Of a stretch of DNA of 64,000 bases, positions 1 through 11,740 are shown piece after piece. Source of the DNA: Lepidodermella squamata (taxonomy: Eukaryota > Gastrotricha); the NCBI GenBank assembly GCA_047495785.1, contig JBLDXI010000032.1, positions 1,922,001 to 1,986,000 of the forward strand. Direction: 5' to 3'. Within the stretch, counting starts at the first letter, position 1, and each line of letters opens with the position of its first letter. The notes under the pieces are model-generated. The model was not told the DNA's origin and made no database searches. It saw nothing but the letters and a program-made list of their open reading frames with translations. A program made the translations under genes and the position numbers.

Positions 1-1
1 A

Positions 2-2080
2 ATCAACAACAAAGACGCTCCTATTACTTGGCTTCCGATGAACCCAGCTCCAAATGTCAGGTTAGTCGTCTCGTCGATACCCGAATGTGGCCAGTATCAG
101 CAAATGAAAAAGGTATATTCCTCGTGGGTCTTCACGCAAATTCCACCGCTGGCTGTTGCGGCAAAACAGCAAATGGTGTCTTGCATTGCGTCACAGTAAG
201 TTCGATTTTGAGATAGTTATTCTATAGATATTTGAGATATTGAGATGCAAGCAATGTTTTTAAAAATTAGGCGGCTCGCCCTCAAGAGCGAAATTTTGCA
301 AGCTTTATTCTCGAAGCCGATATCTGACAACGCAATGTGGCTTACATTAGCTACCGAAGAGCTATGCCATACGAAATTTCAAACCAGCGAAGAGTATTTG
401 CGCCTTATTGCCTCTTTTCCTGACTCATTGGAAGAAATGTGCGAGATGGTTTTGGAAAGACTCGAGAAAAGTACGAACTCTAGAATGAAAGTATCAGTTT
501 TGTGCATGCTCGAATGCGCGGTCAACGGTCTCGTCTTGGAGGAAATTTTCGAATTGCTGGCTGTTCCAAACCTTCTTCCCAGTGCTCTTGTTAAAATAAT
601 TCAAGCAAAGGGCGGCCTCAGCGAACCGGAGCAACCTTATGATCTCGCCTCATTGACAGAGAAAAAGCAGGTTGACTTCGGAGTATGGAAACAAGTAGAA
701 GAATCGATCAGCTTTTACGTTCGTACTTTCGTCATCAATGCGAAAAACAGATTAGACTTCTGTCATCCATCTTTCAGCCGAGCTGTCCGTCAGCGTTACC
801 TGCTCTCAACGCGCAAAGTTGACTCGATGTATCGAAATAAAATAATTTTGTACTGGTTTCACAACCGCTTGGGATCTTACTTCAAATCTCAATGTCCAGA
901 TATAAAGCGCCGATGCGAGTGTTTCCCAATTCATGCCCACCGTTCAAACGACTCTGCTAGCCTCATCACATTTCTTTCGGACTGGGCCAACTTTGACACG
1001 ATGTACGACAAGGAGTTCTCCAGACCATTAAATAAGGCGTGGACTTACGTCTATGATCTAATTACCAAGGCCAATCGCAGAGATAAGCGTGGTAAAGTTG
1101 ATCAGACCTCTTCATCGGAGAAGTCGCCATCAAGCGTTGAACTGTTCAAACCAATGTGTGAGGCATACCTGGCTGAACTCTCAAAGAAATATCCCCTCAG
1201 CGGCGATGAATCACTAGCAAAAGCTAGTAAACCACAAAGGGATGCGTTTTCGGACCGATGTGAACGTGTGGCAACAATATTCTGTCAGAACGGTTGCTTT
1301 GATTTGGCGGTCAGCATCGTGGACCGAGTGTTGATCTTCGTGCAGATGGGGGGCAGAAGTGGAGACGATGTTGAATATCAACTGCAGTATGCCTCACTGA
1401 TGAACCTCAAAGGTGTGATCATTGATAAGAAAAATCGATCTATCGATTATATGTCGAGCGATCAGCTTCCTATCCTTCTGGCAGCACGCGTCTGCTTCGA
1501 AGAGTCAATAGCTATTTTCAGAGACAAAGCTCCAGCTGATGACAGAATCGGGAAAAGCCTCAATCGCTTGGCTTTCACTTACAGCGGAATACAACTACGT
1601 GGGGGTCATGATACTATCAGTGAAGGTGACGCCCATCAGGCTGCTCTAAGATCAATCGACAGTGCATTGGCGTTTTTCATGCCGCTCAAAAATCAGCATG
1701 CAAACTTGGCGGATTGCTATATTACTCGAGGTGTGTGCGAAGGAAAGGCGTGCGATGCCCAGATCGATTTTTATTTGCGTGCCTTCAATGTTATAGTGGA
1801 AGAATTTGGATACTATCACATTCTGTTGGATCGGCTTTATTGCAACATGGCAATTTATTATGAAGAAAGCGGTAACGCGGATAAAGCCTTCGAATTTTTC
1901 CGGAGATGGTATGAGCTTGCTACGATATTGTACGGTCCTACACACCCAACTTCACTTCGTACGATTCGAACCCTCCAAGAAGAAACGTATGCTAAGCTAG
2001 CAGCTGAGAAAGGTCTCGACGTTCCCGAAGTTCCGGAGGAAATACAGAACGATGTCGATAGTGATAGTGATATTGAATGA
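2..2080 (+). CDS. Nephrocystin-3-like NACHT-TPR protein, 3' part (5' end outside window)
   Basis: Two exons are visible: 2-195 and 271-2080, with a 75-bp GT-AG intron (196-270). The reading frame starts at base 2 and crosses the junction within a Gln codon. The first exon encodes a segment of the type PW/TWLPxNPxxNVRLVVSS, typical of the end of the NACHT ATPase core in nephrocystin-3-like proteins. Next come a helical NACHT-associated region and a C-terminal TPR-like array (about nt 1210-1990) that includes LYCNMAIYYEESGNADKAFE and a YGPTHPTS motif. The tail is acidic (DVDSDSDIE). The family is a cytosolic or ciliary-base scaffold with a P-loop NTPase; this protein's own role is not known. 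It lies upstream of the Roco array on the same strand, and the 5' part of a homologue starts at 63288. The DUF4062 domain and Walker A expected upstream are outside the window. The ORF is intact to TGA 2078-2080. Confidence 0.85.
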
Positions 2081-2202
2081 TATGCCTCTAATAACGAAGC
2101 TACTTTTTCTGCTTAATTTATCCTAATTTTGAACAAGCGAAATCGTAGGATAGATAATTTGCATGCCTGAGAATAGAATTCTTGAAAGACCTAGCAATCC
2201 TT

Positions 2203-2208
2203 AATAAA
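2203..2208 (+). terminator. Poly(A) signal AATAAA of the NACHT-TPR gene
   Basis: Canonical hexamer 123 bp after the stop codon at 2080, on the coding strand. It is the first AATAAA downstream of the gene. Confidence 0.6.
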
Positions 2209-2534
2209 ATGGAGAGAAATTGGCAGATCGATTTATCGTGCCAACTGCTTATTAACAGGCTTTTCTGTTATTCAATCAGATAGGCCATCGATGTGCAGAA
2301 GTAAATTAAGGGAAGAGTGACCCAACCCTTGGACCTATAGCCCATGACTTATGGGATGGTTACGACTCGCCTATTTTTATTTTATTTTATTTATTTAATG
2401 AGCATTGATCCCATTGTTGAGAGCTCGACATGGAAAATTAGGTGCAAGTATCAAAAAAATTTTGCAGAGAGCCGTTAGATGTGTCAGTCCGTTTCGTTAA
2501 TGGTCTAAACAAAGAGATGTATTAGCATCCGAAA

Positions 2535-3206
2535 GACCCGAAAGACGCAAGGTCATGCATTTCGAGGTGTTGGTTCGGACGAAGTGAGTGCTAATCAGAA
2601 CAAAAAAGTCGAGGATAAGCTGTGGGGATCCTTGCTGCTTTCCCTGTCAAAACCTTCCTCCCAGCGCCGTCTCCAATTTGATAACAAAAAGCTATGGTGC
2701 AACCATGGGTTTTTTCGCAAAAAGCGCGACTGAAAACACCAAATTTTCACTTTTTAACCCATTTGCAAGCCGGGAGGGAAACGACTGAAAAGCCGTGGAT
2801 AACCACCATATTAACTAGCTATTTCTTGGTTCCCTACAAAGCCTTTTATGTGCTCTACTAGGGAATGTGACAAACCTGTGTTTGAACCCATTCTGCTTCT
2901 TGAAGAAGCGCCCCCAAAAACGCCAGTGGGTGCATTTTTTCAAGGTTTTTGCGCTTTCAGGTCGCTATTAGGTCACCTAGCGGCAGAAAACCCACGGTTA
3001 CACATGCATTTTTATCAATTTCTGGATACGTTCGGCTGTTCTCTACCAGGTAAACCGAACATTTCATGGAAACATCCACAAAAAGCTCAGTATATTTGTT
3101 CGTCAATTGTCCAGAGCATTCATTTTTTTCACAAAATTGCGGGCCAAGTATATTTTATCGTATTCTGTGCGCGTAGTACTTCTTATAGTGCGCAGTACTC
3201 CGTATA
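2535..3206 (+). repeat. Diverged solo copy of the palindrome-arm repeat
   Basis: This stretch aligns, with many substitutions, to the right arm of the large inverted repeat (about 34340-35030). Shared blocks include GTGAGTGCTAATCAG, TATGGTGCAACCATGGG, the CCAGTGGGTGCATTTTT region and the CGCGTAGTACTTCTTAT region. Similarity stops after the CAGTACTC(C/T)GTATA block, so the arm's outermost ~45 bp are missing. The apparent ORFs at 2588-2788 and 2848-3273 belong to this repeat and have no recognisable domain. It shows that the arm sequence is a dispersed repeat family and not unique DNA. Confidence 0.75.
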
Positions 3207-3749
3207 CGCGCTAGTAGCCCTGCACTTTTATGTATGCCTGTGTGATTTCCGACCTCGCCTGAAGCCTGCATGATTTCTTGAAATCCGAAATCTAACCTGG
3301 CTAAAAACTCAAATGAACAAAAAAATCATGTCGGGCCTTATGTCTTCATGCTGCTCCGGAAATCCTCTCTTCGCTTTCCAAAGTGTAGAGAAGCACCCCA
3401 AATGACACGCACTGAGTTTTGGAGACGACGTTGTAGGCGTAAGGAAGGCGGTCAACGTTACGCTTCGTCAACACGGACTCGCTTCGACAGATTATTTGGT
3501 TTGAAATATCCGAAAACATCCTGCTTCTAATTAAAACCTTTGATGCGTGATTTCTTTTCGAATATTAATTTTTATGAAATATTAGTTGATAAAATTTAGT
3601 TTTATAAATTACATAAAATTGACATTGACAGCGTGGAATCACCCGCGAAAATAGAAGAAGATCAGTTGCCTTGGTTCAACGTTTTAAGCCAGGCTTCGAG
3701 ACGTCTAAGCCTGAGCAGTGAAGACTTAGCGTTCTTAATCTCGGATTTT
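3207..3749. other. Intergenic stretch before R1
   Basis: AT-rich spacer. An open but ATG-less frame runs from about 3623 to 3762 (acidic, then Ser-rich) and ends just where the R1 ATG begins. It could be a 5' exon of R1, but no convincing donor or acceptor pair was seen. Nothing else is recognisable. Confidence 0.3.
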
Positions 3750-3751
3750 AG
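3750..3751 (+). promoter_or_regulatory. 3' splice-site AG 9 nt upstream of the R1 start codon
   Basis: TCGGATTTTAG precedes CTTATTTCA and then ATG. The same arrangement recurs before every other Roco gene and before the nephrocystin-3-like gene. It suggests a 5'UTR intron or a trans-splice acceptor. The tract here is weak. Confidence 0.3.
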
Positions 3752-3760
3752 CTTATTTCA

Positions 3761-6700
3761 ATGACCGACAGCAACATTCTCAATGTATCTGCCAAAATCC
3801 GCGAAGACTCTCAGCGCTATTCGTCGCCCGAACCATTTCTAGTATGCGGAAGTCACTTTCCACTAACTTCATTGTTAATTTCATCCATTCGAGTTTAGAA
3901 GCTGTTTTCGGATTTCGATACTCTGTCGGAAATAAACTTCTCGGAGTCCGTATTTTTGACCAACTTACATTTGTCTTACATTTCAAATGCAACACGAACT
4001 CACCAATTTGACACAGTCCGCATTGTTAATATATCATTCTGTCCAAATATTGATGATTTCGGCGTCGAGTGCTTGGCGTCGGCTTTCTCCAAGTTAGAAA
4101 AGGTGAAAAAAATTCTCTGCTTATCAATCGCTTTCCAATATTCCCATTTTTTCCCAGATAATTGCGTCAGGATGCGTCTTGTTGACTGAGAATTCCATTC
4201 GATCTATCGCATCTCTTTGCCCCGGTATTCAGACTGCTGTATTCGATCACACGAGTGTTAGATTTGTTCCTGTGGGCACATTAGACTCCAACAAGCTATC
4301 GATTAATAGTTGCCCCCTACTCACTAAAGTCGTTTCGTCTGTGCCTATGACTATACCGCCGTATTTCTTTCATAGCAAGGTCCTTTTGATGAAGACAGTG
4401 GAAATGAAGGGTATCTCCTTGGCTCCGAAGTTGTTTCCAGATTCAATATCGCTAAAAGGCTCAGACTCGGTTGGGTGTGCGCTACATCGATCCAATGGTT
4501 TCGTTATCGTCGAATGTGTGGAAGGCAGCGATGTGGAATTATTTGTCACAGAAAATTGTATGGTAGTACTGCCATATGATACGACAACAACGATAAATCA
4601 GCAGTGGTATTCAGTTGAAAATCGTCTCAAGTTTTTAACATCATTTTCTGGTCATTTGAAAGTTGCGTGCATACCATACGCCGATTCTTCAAAGAAGGAA
4701 AAGCGAAATAAGTTAGTCAAGTCTATAAAGGAGGTAATCATGGATGAATTAGGTCGTGTAAATCTGCATGCAGATGAGCATTTGGCTAGGTATCGATCTG
4801 CTGTAGAAAAAAGGCTTCAGTTTGTTGCTGGGAAAACAGAGCTTATCAGTTGGCTAGATGCAAACAAACTTTGTTCCGATATACCTGAGTTTCTATCGCC
4901 TGACGATTTCGAAGCCATAGCTGAGGTGGCACAGAGGCCTTTTTTCTGCAAAGTGGAAGATTTTATCCCCAAAATTAAGGCTGTGGTTGAAGAATCGACA
5001 GATATTTGTTGGCTCTCATTAATTCAGCTATTAGTTGAGACTGGTAACTTGTGGCTTGAGAAATTCATAGGTCGTGAAGATAAAATGCCCGGCCCCAGCC
5101 ATGTTTTAACCTCGCTTTCTCGTTTCATTGAATTCATCGCTGCATTTCGTGGTGCCCACGAAACTAACGCAGGCAAAGAGGATGTCAGGTGTTTACCATC
5201 GTCTACAAGTTTGTGCTCAATGGCACAGCTTTGCGCTCATTTCAAGGACGAAAGCGGCGCAGAGCTTTCATCTCAAAACCAACAGCGTCTATTTAGGGAA
5301 TTCGAATTCGCTGGCCTGGGACTTTTTCGTGCTAAGAATGCTCTAGCCAGTTACACACTTCTTAATCTGAGTGAGCCCACCGTTGGCTTCGAGCATTTCA
5401 CGCAAATTTTCGACCAACATTCCAAAGCAAACACATTTTTCGCTATCATCGAATACCCGCTATTTACTTATCCGCAGTTTATGTTTCATCGTTTGCTTGC
5501 AGTTCTTGCAAGAGTGCACCAACCGTCGTTGATCTGGGACACCGGCGCGTTCTTTTACGATTCTTTTTACGTGGATATTCTAGTCAGAGCCCATAATATG
5601 GCGCAGTGCATTGCCGTGCAAATTTCATCAGATAATGTCTCATCCGATTCTGATCAAATGTCATGTATCCTCGGAACATGCTCGCTGATTCACACTATAT
5701 GTTGTGCTGTCCTGAACCCTTTCTCGCCAGACGACTTGCCAAAAATGAAACTGGATGGCATCCGATTTTTATCGCCAGGAAAAGTTGACCATTGTTTCTC
5801 GAATGTGACGCCTTTTTCGTTTTCTAGGCAGTTTGATGATGCAGCGACTAGATGTTTGAAATGCTTACTCGACCCATACTTTGTATCCGGCTTGAATCGT
5901 TTAGTAACAGGATGTCAGCCAAGTATGTGGCCTGTTTTGCTAAACAAACATAATGGAAGTGATAACGAATCGGTTATTCCAATAATTTTGGACGAAATTG
6001 GTAGCGATGTTGGAAAGGCTTGGCTTGGTCAAGAATTTGCTGATTTTTTCGTTCCCACTGGAATTAAAAAGCTGGCCATTCATTCTAACAGTTACGTAGA
6101 AGATAATGGTAGCTTCGAGCTTGATATTGCTAAAATTTTGAAAAATTTACCCGTGAGAGTAGAAGCAATGCATCCAGAGAGTGGCAAAGTCCTAGTCCAG
6201 ATCTCACAAAATGGGTCCAAATTGGCTGAGTCTCTCTTTGAAAGCTCAACTAAATTCATATCTGTTGTCTTGCGATTTGATGGCGACGAAAAGATCATCT
6301 TTCATCACAGATGTGCTGCTATTAATTGGCCGACTGAGGCCCCTAAAGATTCGTTGTGGCTAACTGAAGCAAAATATGTCGAAGACGCGAAGGTGGTCGG
6401 CGCGCTATGCTCAGAATCTCTGGGTGAGATGGCGGGAGTCTTTGAAATGGCATTCAAACAGAGCCAGTTCATGCGCGAAGTGACACCGTTTATTCCGTTT
6501 CAATTCCTAAATTTGACTTGGCCGTCGTGTTTGTGGCCGAATCGTTCGAAACTAACAGATTTCTCCAGTCTCAACATGCTGTGCGCATCTCCTGGCCTTC
6601 TGCATTTTGTTAATATGGCGCCAATTAAGGATAAATTCTTTAGGAAAAATCAAAATATGCTGTCTCGCATTGCGATATTGTTCATTATGAGGTTGATTGG

Positions 6701-9700
6701 CCAGGTCAGGATTATGCCCGATAAAACCACGAATTTGCTGCAGAACGTTCAAAACCCTTGCCCATATACCTACTCATCTACAAAGAAGCATGAGGAACTT
6801 GATGACCAGCAGAAGGTTGCCGATGCCTTGTCGGCGAAATTCAACGTACCCGGTCGATTATTTGCCCTTTTTAAACCCGCATCAATGGCGGTATACAATT
6901 TTGATACCAGGAAGTTAGCGAATATTCTGTCTGAGAAGTTCATGGTCGGAAGTGTTTTTCCCTGTCTTTTGGACTACTTGCTGGTTCATTGTTATTCCCG
7001 TGATAAGAGTGATCCGTGTGACATTTTCAACGAAATTCAGGCGTTTTTATCAGAAAATTCGCCTATTCTGAAACAACTGGTCGAGGAAAACTGCAAGCAG
7101 TTGATCAACGTTCCGTCGAGGGAAAACGATTACTTTGTCCGGCTCGACCAATGTCCACGGGTCATGTGCGAAGAACACCTGTTTCACTTCATTAGGTATG
7201 CCGAGGCTCGGTTGTCAGGTGGTGAAAATCGATTACTGGGCGATGTAGGTAGCATTAGCTGGTCTCCTAATGGAAAGCGCGCACACGACACGTTGCTTAC
7301 GCAGTGCGTATTCACAAAGGATGAATGGTCGGTACTAGCATCGACCATCCATGAAGCCCATCAATACATAACTGAACTGAATATTTCTCGTTGTGGCATC
7401 AGCGCGCTATCGAACGGGATTCACTACTACCTTCGCTACCTGACAGAATTAAATTTGAGCAATAATGACCTAGAAGAAATACAGTACCAATTACCAAAAA
7501 GCATTCGCAAGTTGGACATTTCTGGCAATAAATTCAAAAAAATACCACCCAGCGCATTTTGGCTTCAGGACCTTGTTGTTTTCCGGGCTGATAAAATGAA
7601 CCTGAAAGAGTTGGATAAAGAAATCGGAAAGTTGAAGAAACTAAAAATATTATCATTTAATACTAACGCTTTCACTTCGATACCGCCAGAACTTGGTAAT
7701 TTGGTTGATTTGGAAATTCTTGACTTGTCTGGCCCTGCGTTGCCTTCAGCCTCGGATTCTATGCATTACGACAAGATTGAAGAATTCTGTCAAGGTAATT
7801 CAATCCCTCTCGACGTGTTGCAGTCTTTCGAGAAGTGGACCAAATCATCTGGGCCGCGTAGTGGCTGGCTGGATAGAGACGGGGTCCAGCGGTTGAGGTC
7901 TCATTTGTTTGAAAACGTTGGCCGTCTCGATTTCTTGAAAGATAAAAGCGGCTTTCCATCGCTAATTCTTGGACTGAAAAAGCTTCGCGTCCTCAATTTA
8001 GCTCGGCAGAAAATCACAGCTGTGCCGGACGAAATTGGTCAACTTGAGCGATTAAGGCGGATCGATCTAAGTGATTGTTTACTGCTCGAAACAGTATCGC
8101 CAAAAATTGCAGTTGAAAACCTTGAAAGCCTGACTATGGAAGGTTGCTGTTGTTTGAAAACGCCACCTGAAGAGATTCAACGGCGCGGAATGTTGGCAGT
8201 TATGGCCTACTTCAAAAAACTAATCAGCGGGTCTGTTTCGTGCAGGCGGACCAAGTTGATGCTGGTTGGTCTTGGTGGGGCGGGTAAAACAACACTGGTT
8301 AAAGCAATAACTAGTCAGAATGACGCCTTTGATGCGAGTTCTGGAGATGTGAATATCACTGACGGGATTGATATCTCAACATGGCAGTCGGAAGGAATCG
8401 ATTTCAGGTAAAATATTTCAAATAAAAATGTACTTAATAATATAATTTGTTTTGCATATTCAGAATATGGGACTTTGCCGGTCAAGTTGTATATTATAAT
8501 ACTCACCAATTTTTTCTGTCAAATCGCGCTGTCTATTTGATCATGTGGAATATGCGGTTGGGTTACCAGCATGCTGGTCTTGATTTTTGGCTAAGTTCTA
8601 TAGCAGTACATGCCCCATCTGCGCCCGTTTTGATTGTCGGAACTCAGGCTGATTTGATCTCCCAAGAACGTGCTCTACTGCCTGAGACCGCTTTGCGAGA
8701 GCGATTCAGCTCTATTCGCGGCTTTCATTACATCAGCAGTCGAACCGGTGTCGGAATTGCGGAACTTCGCAATCAAATCGTCGAAGTTGCGAAGAGCCAA
8801 AAATACATGGGTGAGCACATTCCATCCGCCTGGATTGCGTTTGAAGGAAACTTATTGAAACAATATCCTGGCAATAATGACACAAATTCATCAAAGTCAG
8901 TCCTCATGTTCCCCGAGGTTCGGAAAATTGCCGACAACAGCGGAATTTTTGAGGTGGAAGAAACCTACGAAGCGCTTACTTTCCTCTCAGACCTCGGCTC
9001 GATTCAATTTTTTCAAGACGAGTCTCTACGCGATCGCGTTATCATCAACCCGCAGTGGATAATTGATGTCCTTTCGGCTCTTATTTCTGTGCAGAAAGCT
9101 TCTCATGTGAAGGGCGGTCGGTTGCAACACAAAGATATACCCGTTATCTGGGAGGCTTATCCCGCTGAATTGCATAGATGGCTCCTGAAATTAACAGAGG
9201 TGTTTGATTTGACATTCCCGCTCAGAAACGAGCCAAGCTCGATCATTCCCTGCTTGTTACCCGAAGACGCTCCGAAAACGCTTATTTGGCCCAGTTTGGA
9301 CCTATCCCTAACCAGCAATATTAAGGAGGTTCAAATGTTATTCACTTTCAAGTACCTGCCGAGCGGAATTTTCAATCGGGCTCAAGTTCGGTTATTCCAG
9401 TTCTCCGACGAGTCAATTATTTGGCGAATGGGTAGCTTACTGCGAAAGTCTGACCACAAGGCGTTGCTGTGTTTGAATGCAAACTCGTCCATTTCCGTAA
9501 AAATTCAAGGCCATCGCCCGGAAAATTTGGCCTTTTTGATCATGGAAGTTTTCGATACATTGATAAACGAGGCTTTCAAGGGTGTTAGGCCTGAATACTC
9601 ATTTTCCTGTCCGGAATGCGTGAACACGAAAGTTGCCGATCCCAGCATGTTTCAGCGGTCGACAATTTTACGCGCCTCTGAACTGCGGGTGCCATTTCTG

Positions 9701-11557
9701 CAATGTTCGAATTTGTTTCATTGCGTTTCTATTAAGGAGCTTCGCCAATTGTTACCGGCTGAGTCGGCCGTTGATTTCGATTCCCAGCTTGTTCGAAGCG
9801 TTAAACAGTTGAGTGGCTTGAGTAATACGCTGAAAATTGACGTCCTAATCGTTGGTTGTAAGAAAGATGACCAAATTTCAGGAGATATGATATCTCTGAA
9901 GCAGTTTTCGAGTGATTTGGAGAAAAATCTTGAAAAAACTGGTTTGAAATCGGTAACGATATCAGATCTAGATTCTATTCCTTTCGAGCAAATGGCGGTC
10001 ATGTTGAGGTCTTCTCGCTTGATTTTATTTTGTATCTCGCCGGATTTCATGGTTAACGAGCGCTGCCAGGCGGCGTTATTTTCCGCCCGAGAGACGTATA
10101 AAAAGCCTGTTTTAATCGCCTTTATTCGCGATTTCGATTGGAAAAATAATTCATCCCTAGCTTTTCTTTTGGGCAGTGATGTTTACATACGAGCAATCAA
10201 TAAGGCTAAATACCAGCCCAGCCAGGTTTTAGAAACTGTAAAACTTCGAGTTGAGCAATCGATAGCTCTTGAAATTTCAAACAAATCCGCGGTTGAAAAT
10301 CACCCGCCAGTTTTCATTTCATATTGTTGGCAAAATAGTCGTGATGCCGTTTCGAAGGGCACTCGAGCTAACGCCGGCTCTGTTGGTGCGCTGGACCCAA
10401 GAGATTTGAAAAAATTTCTCGGCGAAAACGGCATTCAATGCTGGCTGGATATTGAACAGGTTAGCCGAGGCGCCGGGGCTCTTTTCGAAAATATCGCTAT
10501 CGGTCTCCGCCAGTGTCGCGTTGTTATAGTTTGCATTTCAGACGAGTATTGTGCCTCTGAAAATTGCCTTCGTGAATTTCGGTTCGCAACCTCTGCATGT
10601 GGCTTACCTATAATCCTCTGCGCAGTGGGAACCGGATGCTTATGGAAACAGTCTGAGGTCACCCTAGTAGCGTCTCTCGCGGCTAGAATAAATTTCCAGA
10701 TTGATTCAAAGGAAAACTACGATGCTCTTCTTGCGGCTGTTAAAGAGCATGTAAAGGTTGAGGAAACGAGTGGGAATAATGAGCTGCAGCAAAAGCAGGC
10801 AACTAGTCCTTTGGAAACGTCGCTATTCTTCTCAGAAATGTTGGAATTGGCCCAGCGTAGATTTTTGCGGCAGCTGATATCCTACGGACCGGGTTCCAGA
10901 CCATACCCGAGACTTCTACTGCTCGACTTGGCTGCAAACGCGAAAATACCTGAGGTTGTCAATAGTGAGAATTTTGAGAAGATCATCAATTCTACGAATT
11001 GGTGCATCAGTTTTCTTTGCGAGAACGAAACCGGTTGGCATATTGTCGAGTCAAAGCTAACGATTGATAACACTTCGACGCCTGTTACTCAGCTATTACG
11101 AGATTCAGCTGCATATCTGAGTCGACTGTTGTATCTTACCCGGTATTGCAATACAGTTTTTCCGCAATTGCTGTCACCGAGCGACGAGAAATTGTCGAAG
11201 TTTTGCGGTGAAGTGGTTGCTTTTCTCGAAAAATTCGTTAAGCTTGAAGAGTCGTTCTCGAGCGAGTTTTTCACCTTGCGGCTTCTTGCGCTGTCACTGG
11301 ATCCAAAAATGACTTGTGGCGGTCTTCATCGCTGTCAACTCGCCGTGGGCAAGGAGCTGTGGCTGTGCCCGGTCCATGTTAAAACCGCTAATTTCAAAGT
11401 TCGTGAAAACGACGATGCAGAAACACCAGAAAACAATGCCGATAATTCAGCGGTGAAAAACGATATCAAGTTAGCAATTGAAGCTGGAGAAATTGAGGAC
11501 AGCGCTGCAAAACCAAGGATCACGGTTCGAACAAGCCGCGCTTGCGTGCTTCAATGA
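3761..11557 (+). CDS. R1: LRR-Roc-COR-double-TIR protein with C-terminal CaaX
   Basis: Proposed exons are 3761-3841, 3899-4102, 4158-8407 and 8464-11557 (2542 codons plus stop, frame closed). Introns are 55-57 bp. Order by residue: AMN1-like repeats ~50-140 (VNISFCPN, IIASGCVLLTE); conserved unknown region with CxxC; LRRs ~1170-1440; Roc with P-loop GLGGAGKT (~1466), DFAGQ (~1515) and TQAD; COR from INPQW (~1710); CPEC...C...H (~1894-1935); TIR-like domain ~1971-2090 with CQAAL where the glutamate should be; TIR ~2126-2260 with FISYCW and NCLREF (Glu ~2216); a C-terminal module with FLCENETGWH and WLCPVH; final CVLQ. There is no kinase domain. R1 alone has an intron (8408-8463) between P-loop and DFAGQ, and it lacks the intron that follows the AMN1-like repeats in R2-R5. 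The first exon is the least certain part. Roco proteins are GTP-regulated signalling scaffolds; TIR domains signal by assembly or NAD+ cleavage. Confidence 0.85.
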
Positions 11558-11728
11558 CACTGAAACCGTGCAATTTTCTTCTGTTATTTTTTTATTATTT
11601 TTCAGATCGTTGTAGCCTTTTTCAGTTTTCCATTCATTTTTTTGTCTTTCCTTTTCGATTAGATATTTTGAAGTTGCTGTGATATTTTATGTGACAATGA
11701 ATCTGGTTCGCTACCTGTTTTTATTCGT

Positions 11729-11730
11729 AG
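11729..11730 (+). promoter_or_regulatory. 3' splice-site AG 10 nt upstream of the R2 start codon
   Basis: A pyrimidine-rich tract (CTGTTTTTATTCGTAG) lies immediately before ATTTTGTAAA-ATG, inside the 183-bp gap to R1. The gap has no AATAAA. A 5'UTR intron or trans-splicing are the two readings. Confidence 0.4.
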
Positions 11731-11740
11731 ATTTTGTAAA

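Noticed and set aside
2848-3273. 141-codon ORF
   Set aside because: It lies in the dispersed palindrome-arm repeat. The similar ORFs in the arms are shared through DNA repetition, with no domain or splice evidence.
3623-3762. Open frame ending in LFQ-stop just before the R1 ATG, as an extra R1 exon
   Set aside because: No ATG and no donor that would join it in phase to the next exon. Kept only as a note in the intergenic entry.
10435-10662. Recurring minus-strand ORFs opposite the TIR and Roc exons in all five genes
   Set aside because: They are antisense shadows of conserved coding sequence; their conservation follows from the sense strand.
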